Shown: piece after piece, positions 19,816-30,874 of the stretch | How positions within the stretch are numbered: position 1 is the stretch's first letter | Layout of the letters: the number at the start of each line of letters is the position of its first letter | Source of the DNA: Zizania palustris | Lineage: Eukaryota; Streptophyta; Magnoliopsida; Poales; Poaceae | Length of the DNA stretch: 64,000 nt | Assembly (NCBI GenBank): GCA_019279435.1 | Contig: JAAALK010000285.1 | Span: 67,948,074 to 68,012,073 of the forward strand | Direction of reading: 5' to 3' | Notes under the pieces: generated by a model | What the model was told of the DNA's origin: nothing | What the model saw: only the letters and a program-made list of their open reading frames with translations | Database searches by the model: none | Program-made: the position numbers and the translations under genes

Positions 19816-21402
19816 CATTGATCCAACTAGAATCATAAAATGCATGACTAACATCTAGGGGCTCAAAAGAGGCAACCAAAGCGGAATCAATGAAATGAGC
19901 ATGAGAATGTGTTACCCTTTGATCAAGCTCACCAATGATCTCCTTGGGAGGATGCATCCTTTGAACATGATGTGGAGCCTCGCGGCGGGATGCAGTCTCC
20001 TCGTCAACTTGTGCGTTGGAGTGGTTCAAGATGACCGATGTCGAGGTAGTTGAATCGGGACCTTGTGCCAAAGTATTCGAAGCGGGGTCGGCTTCGGGGG
20101 TCGATGTCGAGGGTAGTAGGGGTTCATCCTCGAAATCTCCGGGATCTTCTTCTTCGAAGATGGTCTGCTCCATGTCGTGTTCATTTGCTTGTTCAAAGGT
20201 ATAACTACCAGAGAGGGTTGATTCATCAAAAGTCACATCACATGACTCGATGACAGTGTTAGTTTCCAAATTATAAACACGATAAGAATAACCATGTGTA
20301 GTGTAACCCAAAAAAATCCCATCAGAAGAGCGCGACTCAAATTTCCACGTTTTAGGATAACGCAATGACAACCAAAGACTCAAAGATGAGTAACTTTGGG
20401 CTGTCTCCCAAAACATAGCTCATAAGATGTCAAGTTCAAAATTGAGCGCAAGAAGATTCAGTTTGAGATGTAACAAGCAGTGTTCATGGCCTCAGCCCAG
20501 AATTTTCTAGGAGTCCTGTGCTCATTGAGCATCGTCCTAGCCATCTCAACCAAAGTGCGGTTCTTTCTCTCAACAACACCGTTCTGTTGAGGAACCCGCG
20601 GAGTAGAGAATTGATATTCTATGCCATGCTCCATGCAAAGGTCAACAAAGAGACTGTTCTTGAACTCAGTGTCATTATCACTTTGAATGAATTTCAATGC
20701 ACTAGGGAGTTCAGTGAAAAGTCTCAAAGCTAAGATCCGAAAGTGTGAAAACACTTCATCCTTGCTGGCAAGAAAGAAGACATAAGAGTAGCGAGAGAAA
20801 TCATCGACAATGACTAACACACACCACTTGCCGCCTAAAGAACTAACCCGAGAAGGACCTATAGTGTTTATGTGGAGAAGTTCTTCGGGTTGTTCAGTCA
20901 TCACTGTGGTGACTGGCGAGTGTGAAGCGGCAATCAGACGAGTGAGCAACTCAAAGCTCATATGCCCTATTCTCCTATGCCACTTCCAAAGCTCAGAAGT
21001 CGAATGTGCAACAAGACAATGAGAAGAATCAAATGAGTCAGAAAAATCAGCTCCAAAAACTCTCCCAACTCTAAAGATCTTACAGACCACAACGCCATCC
21101 GAATTGAGTACTTGCGAAGTATCACGATGAAATCGCACTTCAAAGCCCTCATCAAGCAATTGAGATACAGAAAGCAAATTGTATCCCAAATTTTCAACAA
21201 AAGCAACATCTTTGAGAGTGAAATTCGAGTTGATTCTTCCCACACCTTTACCTTTCACTCTACTCCTTGTATTGTTGCCGAAGGTGATATGTTCCTTTTG
21301 CTTGGTTGTGGTGAGGCTATAGAACCATGCTGCATCTCTGGTCATGTGGCGCGAACAACCAGAGTCCATGATCCACGTGCTCTCCAAGCCTCGGTCCGGC
21401 GC
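19816..21402 (-). pseudogene. pol: C2 protease and integrase
   Basis: The protease site WIMDSGCSRHMT is near the start (about 21380). The integrase zinc finger keeps the His pair (HRRIGH), but about 28 residues containing the CAPC pair are missing relative to C3. The first catalytic Asp is changed to Asn (HINTIGP; C3 has HMDTVGP). Asp in QSDNDTEF and Glu in VVERKNRT remain. The C-terminal FESRSSDGIFLGY domain follows, then a frameshift near 20430. Integrase could not be active. Confidence 0.85.
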
Positions 21403-22035
21403 CTACACATGATAAGAAAATCTCAATCGCTCAGTGCTGGGGTGAGTGAATACATGACGAGGCATCTAGCACTAAGTGATACGAGTTGTTGGCATAGTAA
21501 AAATATACTGTCTATGCACAGGATAATCAGAATGATGCAAAGTGCCAGTTCTACCTACATGCTGTGACCCAAATGCATGACTAGGTCTCCTACCCTGTCG
21601 AGGTACAAAGCTACTCGCCCGAGGTCTACCACCATATGGAACATGGTGAACACCTCAATGAGCAAAACCTCTCCGAGAAGTACGAGGAACCTTGAAAAAA
21701 GGACGTGAGTAAAACTCAAACTCATGCATACCTCGAGATGGGTAATGCATGTCGTGAAAACTCATCGCCTGAGAGCGTCACTCATCCTTGATGCGACGAA
21801 AACAGAACACAACCAGATGACCCACCCACTGACAATAGGAACAATGAAAAACTCTCCTAGGAGCAACTCTCACAGGCTCCTTGGGCTTCTGCTGAGTGGT
21901 TTTCTTGGGAGGAATTTTCTTTGCAGGAGGAGTGGTTTTCTTTGGAGTTTGGGTAGGCTTTTTGGCTGATGGAGTGTATAACAGAGCTCTCTCTTTCTCT
22001 AAGGTAGTGGGTGAGGTAAAAATAGTTTTGTTCTC
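21403..22035 (-). pseudogene. gag: C2 gag C-terminus, cut by G2
   Basis: Homologous to C3 37256-37900: lysine/proline-rich stretch, second zinc knuckle region, and an arginine/histidine/tyrosine-rich tail ending FSYHV. A UAG (21405-21403) separates it from protease in the same frame, exactly as in C3. The gene is interrupted at 22036 by G2 and resumes at 45019. The tail has its own lesions. Confidence 0.75.
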
Positions 22036-22531
22036 TGTTGGGGGAAATTACTCTATTTCCAAGACTTAAATATTAACCCTTCGTTGGCTGATAAGGACCC
22101 CGAAGCCAGTGGACTGTTGTTCGGAGCATACGTCGCCACAACCGGAGGGTGCTACGGTGCGAAGCCCTAGAGAACCCTCCGAAGGGAAGATGGAGGCCTC
22201 GAAGCCGAAGGACACGATTGATTGGATGTCCAGCTTATCCATCTACCTTGCAGTGCTTTACCGTGTATAACCTTGTTTATAGTACCGAATAGTTTCTACT
22301 ATGTCGGTTGTAATTTAGGGGTAAATAGGTCTTTTCCTTATGCTTTTCCCCCTATAAATACCCCCCATTGTACCTTGTAAGAAGGATCCAGAACAAGTTG
22401 TTCATCTACACCTACTCGGACTACTTGAGTTATTATCCATTTCGGAGGCTCAAAGTAGTCCTAAAACACAAACTTCCTGTTTGTTCGTTCTTGATTACCG
22501 AGAACCTGTTGGCGTAACATTTGCGCCAACA
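22036..22531 (+). repeat. G2 5' LTR
   Basis: TGTTGGGGGAAATTACTC...GCGCCAACA, 496 bp, with TATAAATA at 22353-22360. The primer-binding site GTTGGCGCCGTCCGTGGGG follows at 22532. Confidence 0.92.
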
Positions 22532-22738
22532 GTTGGCGCCGTCCGTGGGGATCCAAGTTCTAAAAGCTTGTTCTCTACTGCTGACTGCACTCCAAAGAGC
22601 ACTTACGGAGGGAGCCTCGGAGTCCCAAGACTCCGCGCACCCTTCAGTTAAGGGCTTCCTAGTGCAGCTCGAGGGCCTTCTCTCGACCCCTCGAGTCGTT
22701 CGAAGTCCTCCATCTCCAAGACATCTTCGCGGCTAACT

Positions 22739-25700
22739 ATGCCTCCGAAGCGTAGCTAGGCTTCGGGTCCTCTTCAAAGGTCCCCTCGGACCAATGGAGC
22801 CGGACCCTCAGCTAATCCGGTGATTCCTGCCGAGACCGCTGGGCGTCGAGCGCCCCGGGGCCCTCTGGCTCCTCCTACGGTGCTTCAGACCGACTACGTA
22901 GCTAGCCGGGATCCAAAAGTGCCCTCCGACGAAGACGAAGGCCCTCCCGAAACCGAGGCTACGCAGCTAGCCAGGCTTCAGGAGGAGGTATCCAGGTGGA
23001 GGCAAGAGGCCGCCGATCGCCTCCGCACTCAAGCTTCCACCGAAACTCCAGGAGGGCCTCAAGACAATGGAACCCGCAATCCCCCAGAAGTTATCCAAGT
23101 CCCGGAGGAAGTCGAGAATGCATCCTTCGATAACGAGTCTCCGTTACACTCGGATCTGCAGAGAGTGCCTTTCGACCCCAGATTCAAGGCCTCGAAGCTG
23201 CACAAGTACTCCGGGGGGTCGGACCCCGGAGAGTTCGCCCGCTCTTACGCCCTAGCAATAGAAGCAAGCGGAGGGGTGCGAAGCACCATGGCAAAATGCT
23301 TCCCCCTCGCTCTCGAAGGTGTGGCACTCCGCTGGTTCTGGTCCCTAAAGCCAGGATCGATCAGTTCATGGGAGCAGCTAAAAAAGAAATTTGTGAGCAA
23401 CTTCCAAGGTACCTTCGTGGCCCCGATGTCCACAGGAAGTTTGTTTTAGGTAAAGCAGCGGGTGGGAGTAACCCTCCGGGTGTACTTCACGCGCTTCGCC
23501 CACACCAAGTCACAGATCAAGGGCCTGTCTACCTCCTCGGTAGTTGATGCTGCCCGCGAAGGGGTGCTGAACGCCGACCTCCTCAGCAAACTCCATCAGA
23601 AGCCGGTGATGTCTGTGGCACAGCTCATGGCATACTTCGAGCAGTATGCCAAGGCGGAGGAAGGATGTCTTCGGCGAGCTGAAGCACCATTGCCCACCCT
23701 CCGAGAAGTCAAAAGGGAGCCTGAAGCCTCCGCTACTCTGCAACCTCCACAAGACAACCGCTTCAACGAGTACAAGCGGGGGAAGAAGCATTTCCGCTCG
23801 GAGGTGCTAAACATTGCACCTTCAGCTTCGAAGGCACCTGCCAATTTCCAGCAGGCGAAGAATTTCAAGGCTGGGCCACCAAAGCCTCAAGAAAGGATGC
23901 CTGGCAGGCGCCAGAGTTTTTTCTGTTGTGTGCATGGAGACAATAGAAGCCATGACACGAAGGATTGCAAGGCAGTATTGGCCCTTCGGGGCGACTACCT
24001 TGAGCAAAATACCGGGCGGGGTACTTCGGATCGGGCCCCACCGTCGGCACGCTCGGAGCCTGTTCAAACTGTGGCCTGAGCCGGTGCCCTCGAAGCACCC
24101 ATGCGTCTACCGGTGGCCAGCATTATGCCACCACCAAAGCAAGAAGACCCGCAAGACCGCGACAAGAGAGTGGTCCTGCCCATCTCCGGAGGGGGGACCC
24201 TCGGAAGCATGTCCAAGAGACAGCGCCGCGAGTACATCCGCGAGGTCGGGCACATTGGGACCTCGAGTTCCGCCGAAGGGATGCCAGAATGGTCCCGTGT
24301 GCCCATCTCATTCACAGCCAGCGATGCGGTGGGGGTGAAGTTCCCCCATGCTGACCCATTAGTCATCTCTGCTGATATAGCAGGAGCAGATGTTCGAAGG
24401 ATCCTGGTAGATGGCGGGAGCTCCGCAGACATACTCTTCGTCCAGGCCTTCGACCAGATGTGCATACCTCGGAAGCATCTACTTCCAGTAGCCCGACCGC
24501 TTCAAGGGTTCTCAGGACCGCCTCTCGATGCCCTCGGCCAAATAGGCCTCGAGGTTGCCTTCGGAGAGGGGCCTTTGGCCCGAGTGGAAGAGGTGATCTT
24601 CGATGTGGTTGATGCCCCATACGCTTACAATGCTATCTTCGGTCGAGGGATGTTGAACCAGTTCGGGGCTATAGCACATCACAATTACCTTTGTCTCAAA
24701 ATGCCCACGCAAGGTGGAGTGCTTACTATTTCATGAGACCAGGCTGTAGCCAGGAGGACGGAGTATGGCCATGTGCAGCCATTGGACCCCCGACAAGTGC
24801 ATAATGTGGCGGAAAGCGTCGAAGAAGTACCGGAGGCCTTGAACCATCCGAAGGGATCTTCGCTCAAGCCAAGCCCGGATGGTGATGTTGAGACAAGAAT
24901 AATCTTGGAAGATGGCAAAGAGTACCCAGTGAAATTCGGCAAGGGGCTATCTCCAGAAATAACCGCCTCGTTAGAAGAAGTCGTCAGGAAAAATCTAGAC
25001 ATATTTGCTTGGACTGACGAAGACATCACCGGGGTCGATCGAAGCATCATCGAGCATAGTCTGCTCGTCAACCCAAAGGCCAAGCCGGTGCGCCAGGGGC
25101 TCCGCAAGCTGTCAGCAGAAAGAGCAAGCCTAGCCAAGGCCAAAGTAGAAAATTTGTTAAGGGCTGGCATCATCAGGGAGGTAGCCCATACTGAGTGGTT
25201 GGCTAACCCTGTTTTTGTAAGGAAGAAGGACTCGAACAAATGGCGCATTTGTATTGACTTCACTTCATTAAATAAAGCATGCCCGCGAGACCCCTACCCG
25301 ATGCCCCGAATAGATCAGTTGGTAGATTCCACAGCTGGGTCCGAATTGCTAAGTTTCCTCGACGCATACTCTGGATATCATCAAGTATGGCTAAAATGCG
25401 AAGACGAAGCCAAGACAAGCTTTATAACTCCTTCCGGAGTATTTTGTTATGTAAGAATGCCTTTTGGGCTGCGGAATGCCGGAGCTACCTTTTCTCGTTT
25501 AATAGCTAAGGCTCTAGGTCATCAGATAGGCCGGAATGTCGAGGCCTATATGGATGATATTGTAATAAAAAGTGCTCAAAAGCGCCAGCATAGCCTAGAT
25601 CTAGCTGAAACATTTGAGAGCCTCCGAGCATGTGGAGTACGCCTCAATCCAGAAAAATGTATATTCGGAGCACAAGCAAGAAAACTGCTAGGGTACTTAG

Positions 25701-28084
25701 TTTCGAGCAGGGGAATCGAAGCTAGCCCAACACAGATAAGTGCACTGCAAAGGATGGCTCCACCAGAGAATTTGAAGCAGGTTCAAAAATTAGCAGGGAG
25801 ACTTGCAGCTCTTAGCAGGTTCCTGGCCAGGTCAGCAGAGCGGAGCCTCCCAATTTTCAAAGCACTAAAGGGGTCCGAAAGCTTTCAATGGACATCGGAG
25901 TGTCAAAAGAGCTTCGATGATATAAAAGAATACCTCGGAAGGTTATCATTTTTGACCGTTCCCCTCCCAGAAGAAACTTTGCTCCTTTATCTTGCAGCAA
26001 CAAATTCAGCAGTGAGCGCAGTACTAGTCCGGGAAGTTGAGCTTAAAGGAAAGCTAGTCCAGAACCCAGTGTATTTTGTGTCGGAGGCATTATCCGGAGC
26101 TAAAGTCAGATACTCCGAGCTCGAGAAGTTTGCTTATGCCCTAGTAATGGCCTCGCGGAAGCTGAGGCATTATTTCTTGGCGCATAACCTGATCATCCCT
26201 ACGTCGTATCCTCTTGGGGATATGCTCCGAAACAAAGATTCCACAGGCAGGATTGGAAAATGGGCGATCGAGCTGGCACCCTTCGAAATCTCCTTCACGG
26301 CGAGGACAGCTGTTAAATCTCAAATTATAGCAGATTTCGTAGCAGAATGGACTCCATCTGCAATCTGGACCCCGGAAGAACCCTCCGAAGGTTTTTGGAC
26401 AATATTCTCTGACGGAGCTTATCAAGCATCAGGTGCCGGAGCAGGGGCTGTCATCTTATCACCATCAGGGCAGAAGGCCATGTATTCTGCAAGGCTCAAC
26501 TTCAGAACCACTAATAACATTGCCGAGTATGAAGGAATCTTGCGAGGCCTCCGAAAGGCTAAAGCGCTCGGAGCTACAAGAATAGTGATCAAGACAGATT
26601 CCCAAGTCGTCGTGGGGCATATTGACAAAATCTTTCAAGCAAAAAACCCACATCTCGCGCAATACCTTGAAGAAATCCGCAAGGCCGAAGCAGCATTCAA
26701 AGGGTTTACAGTTCGAAGCATCCCTCGAGCAGAGAATCAACTTGCAGATATTCTTGCAAAGGCTGCAGCAGGAGCGGTGGACCTCCTGGAGGGTGCTTTC
26801 TACGAAGAGCTAGAGCAGCCAGCGGCTGACCAAATACCCTCGTCAGAAGTAATGTGCATTCCAACTACAGATTGGCGGGCTCCGATAATAAGCATGTTGC
26901 AAAGTACCATGGACTCTCCTGAAGTCCCAGAAGCTCGAAGGTTGCAAGCAAGAGCTCGAAATTACAAGCTTATTGATGAAGTACTATACAAGGCCAGAGT
27001 GTGTTCACCCCTACTTCGATGCATCTCACAGGCCGAAGGTCAAGACATACTTCGGGGCATCCACGAAGGGCTATGCGGAGGTCATTTAGCCCCTCGAGCG
27101 CTAGGAGGAAAGACGCTTCAGCAAGGGTTTTATTGGCCAACAATAGTAAGAGACGCGGAAGAACTAGTTCGAACATGCCAAGGTTGCCAGTGGATGGGCA
27201 GACGGAGCCATCGCCACCCAGCTCAGCTTCAAGTTATTGCCCCAATATGGCCAATGGCTAGATGGGGCATGGACCTCATAGGCCCTTTCCCAGTGGCAAA
27301 AGGCGGCTTGAAATTTGCGGTGGTGGCAATCGAATATTTCTCAAAATGGGTTGAGGCGGAGCCGCTAACAGCTATCACCTCGAAGAATGTGCAACGATTT
27401 TTCTAGCAAAATATCATATGCAGGTTCGGAGTTCCAAGAGAGTTGACGGTGGATAATGGAACCCAGTTCGAAGCTGACACCTTCCAAACATTTTGTGAAG
27501 AACTGGGCATTAAGTTGTGCTTCGCAGCAGTGCGGCATCCACAGTCCAACGGAGCTGTTGAGCGAGCCAACGGGAACATCCTTTCCAGGCTGAATCGCCG
27601 AATTTTTGGATTGGCCAAGGGGCTGTGGGTCGAAGAGCTCCCCAAAATCTTGTGATCCATTCGAACCAGTCAAACCAGGTCAACGGAGTTCACACCGTTT
27701 AGATTACTCTTCGGAGATGAGGCCATGACTCCTACGGAGCTCAGAGGTGGATCGCTTCGCGTAGTACAGCCTGGGGACGAAAGTGACCGGAGCACTTCGC
27801 TGGATTTATCAGAAGAAACAAGGCTTCGCGCTGTCGCGAACCTGTCTAAGTACCACAAGCACACCAAGACATGGTATGACCCGAAGGTAAAGCTAAGTGA
27901 ATTAAAACCGGGTCATCTGGTATTGCGCAGTGTAATAGCTCCGGGGAAGCTAGGAAACAAATGGGAAGGACCATATGTTATCTTACGCTCAGGACGCCCC
28001 GGGTCGTTTAAATTAGCCAATTTAGAAGGAGAAGAGTTGAAGCATGCATGGCATGCGGAGCACCTTAAGCGTTATTTTGCTTAG
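22739..28084 (+). pseudogene. gag-pol: G2 gag-pol polyprotein, one frame with six nonsense codons
   Basis: From ATG at 22739 the same frame runs 1,781 codons to the stop at 28082. Order: gag core (about codons 180-235), CCHC-like knuckle (about 395-412), protease DGGSS (Asp at 558), RT with YMDD (937-940), gypsy RNase H, second RNase H (SDGAYQ, about 1220-1345), integrase with TCQGC, WGMDLIG, VDNGT and AVERANG, and C-terminal AEHLKRYFA. Stops are at codons 7, 237, 447, 666, 1556 and 1639. Comparison with G1 shows at least four are CAG-to-TAG or TGG-to-TAG/TGA, the changes expected from deamination of methylated cytosine. No frameshift is visible. The copy is young but dead. Confidence 0.88.
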
Positions 28085-28272
28085 GGGCCCCTTGTAATCA
28101 TTTGTAAAAACTTCCCTTTCGATGAATAAGATAAGGGTCGAATTTTGTTTGCTCTCCGAATATCCCTTACTCCTAATGGACGCATTAGGAGGACAGAGAT
28201 GCTTGTAGAGCCGAGCATTTTTCTTAAGACCCAGGCAGTCGCCTTCGAACCACTGGTTCAAGGGCTACGTTG

Positions 28273-28920
28273 CCAACCTACGGATTCCAGGCTCCGGCAT
28301 GTTAGGGTCCGTAGAAGAGTCTAAGGACTTTAAAGAAAAACAGATTTTCGGCCTCCGGGTGCGAAGTATCTGTAAAAGAGCCGAAGGTGGCCAACCTACG
28401 GATTCCAGGCTCTAGCTTGTTAGGGTCCGTAGAAGAGTCTAAGGACTTTAAAGAAAAACAGATTTTCGGCCTCCGGGTGCGAAGTATCTGTAAAAGAGCC
28501 GAAGGTGGCCAACCTACAGATTCCAGGCTCCGGCTTGTTAGGGTTCGTAGAAGAGTCTAAGGACTTTAAAGAAAAATAGATTTTTGGCCTCCGGGTGCGA
28601 AGTATCTGTAAAAGAGCCAAAGGTGCCAACCTACGGATTCCAGGCTCCGGCTTGTTAGGGTCCGTAGAAGAGTCTAAGGACTTTAAAGAAAAACAGATTT
28701 TCGGCCTCCGGGTGCGAAGTATCTGTACAAGAGCCAAAGGTGGCCAACCTACGGATTCCAAGCTCCGGCTTGTTAGGGTACGTAGAAGAGTCTAAGGACT
28801 TTAAAGTAAAACAGATTTTCGGCCTCCGGGTGCGAAGTATCTGTAAAAGAGCCGAAGGTGGCCAACCTACGGATTCCAGGCCCCAGCTTGTTAGGATTCG
28901 TACAAGAGTCTAAAGCAAAA
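28273..28920 (+). repeat. 118-bp tandem repeat array (about 5.5 copies) in G2
   Basis: CCAACCTACGGATTCCAGGC starts copies at 28273, 28391, 28509, 28626, 28744 and 28862 (spacing 117-118). Each unit holds GTTAGGGTCCGTAGAAGAG and TTTTCGGCCTCCGGGTGCG. Copies are nearly identical. It lies between pol and the antisense gene; 28085-28272 and 28921-29104 show nothing else. Confidence 0.95.
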
Positions 28921-29104
28921 AAATTTCAGTCTTCAAAGGAAAATGTAAGTGCAAAGTTCGAAGCATGCAGGTGTTGGGACAATCATTGTGCCTAGCGAAC
29001 CCTTTTCTATGGTAAAGGCTCCGCCACCCACAGGGGGGGTCAGAGGGTACGAGTCACACCGCATACTTTCGAAGCATTCCACATTAAATCTTTATAATTG
29101 TACA

Positions 29105-30874
29105 TCAGGAGAAATTTGTGTCTAAGCCTAAATAAAATCGGAGACCCTTTCGGCCCCTAGAGCTACCCCTACGGCTACTTTGCCCTTCGGAGCTCGAAGC
29201 CGTCGAAGTCTTCCTTTTAGTCCGGATGCTTCTCTTCTCCTTCGAGGCTCGCAGTTTTCTCTGCTCCTCTTGAAGCTCAGCCCATGTCAGGAGCCTTTCG
29301 GAGTCAGCCTTCGTAGGGTCTTCAACTTGGTACTTCGAGTCGGACCAGTCAATAGGCTCGGAAGAAGAGGACCCCTCCGTCTTTTCTTCCTCTTTAATAT
29401 AATCTAAGACGTCCCTTCGAACTTCAAAAGTGATCTCCCCCCGTCTCCACGAGGAACAGAAAAGCGGGAGCGGCGGTAAGGCCTCAAACCCTTGAGGTTT
29501 GCCCACTCCTTTCGGAGCTCGTCGATAATTTCCAGAAGTTCGAAGTCAGGGCTCGAAGGGCATGACAAACCTAAAAAAGAGCAGAACACCCAAGACAAGT
29601 TCCCGTTTATAACCTTTTCATTAATAAAAACAGGGTTTACAAGGCTTCATATACATAGCAGTCCTAAGCGGCTAGACCTGCCGGTCGGTAGGCGGAGCAG
29701 GCACCGAAGGGCTGGCGCAGCAGGAAGTGGTGGCCTTGTTTGCGCTTGCTTCTACCGACGGGCCTCGTCAATCCAGGCCTTAGCTCCGGCCTTATGGTCC
29801 GTCTTCCAGGTCGACCGGAAGGCTTCCCAGGCCGAAGCCACCTTCGAAGATGGCCGCAGCAAGTCGTCATCCGCGAAGCCTCCAGGAGACGAACCTCCGA
29901 CCGAGCCAAGGGGGATCCGAAGGGATTCAAGATGACGAAGAAACCCGATACCAGCACACTGTCCGGAGATTTCCCCGTACCGAATACCGGAGTTCTTCAT
30001 CAACGACGAAGCAACCTGGATCCTCGTCAGCTTCCGGTCAAGGGGCTCGTGGGTTTGCAGCAGAAGACGAAGGGCACATGGTGCCGAAGTACTCCAGCGT
30101 ACCCTGGAGGGCTTCCAAGGTACGATCCACAGTACTAGAGTTCTTCTTCTCCGCTGCTTCCAGGCCTGCAGCAGTCGCGCCCACTTCGGCCACCCGGAGC
30201 ATCAAAGAACTCTTGAGGGCCATCGCCTGGCTAAGAGCTCCCTGAAGCTCCACCAGCTGCGCACTCGAGGTAGCGGCCTCCTGGCGGAGTCTTTCAACCT
30301 CCGCTCGAAGGACAACGCGCTCGGCCTCGACCTCCTGGGCAGACGAACGGAGGGCTCCGAGGGCTTTGTCCGACGCCGCCCTAGCCCTCCGTTCCTCCAA
30401 GACTTCTTCCTCCAGCCTGAGGGATCTCCCGGTGGAGTCATTAAGGGCCGTCTGGAGGGTAGTGACCTTCCGTTTAAGTCGATTAACTTCGACCTCGTTG
30501 GAAGTCGCTGCCGCTCTAGCAAGGACAAATTGCTGCAAAAAGAACTAAGTAAGTACTAAAGTATTTATGACCACTAATGCGAAGTAGCTATGGTGTCTCC
30601 GAAGACGCGGAGGGATCCGCTCGAATGACAGCCTCCGAAGACGCAGGGGCTTCGGACGCCACCAAAACATCAACACCCGAAGAGGTACCTATTTCAATAA
30701 CAAAATTAATAAGCATGTTTTCACAGACAGCAAGCAGGTATTGAGTAAAAAGGGATGAGCTTCGGAAAGAACCTCCGGGAGCTACGTGGGGAAGGATTGC
30801 TAGATCCTCCAAGGCTTCGTACATCTGGAGGATGTCGGCGAAGTCATCCCCCGAGGTCCTGCCCTCAACATTAC
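29105..30874 (-). pseudogene. G2 antisense gene, 3' part
   Basis: Contains the coiled coil (QFVLARAAATSNEV onward, after a TTTTTGCAG acceptor near 30534), the conserved GIRYGEISGQ segment (about 29990), and the acidic last exon ending GLRFYLGLDTNFS at 29105. Frameshifts fall near 30030 and 29500. The 5' part lies beyond C3 at 42431. Directly left of C3 the minus strand reads VEGRTSGDDFADIL, which joins in frame to ...APMGN from 42431, so C3 split this exon. Function is unknown. Confidence 0.75.

Noticed and set aside
28273..28920. CRISPR-like regular repeats
   Set aside because: Head-to-tail 118-bp tandem units with no unique spacers, inside a plant retrotransposon.
29492..30245. Plus-strand frames of 130-147 codons
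   Set aside because: Shadows of the antisense gene on the other strand of G2.
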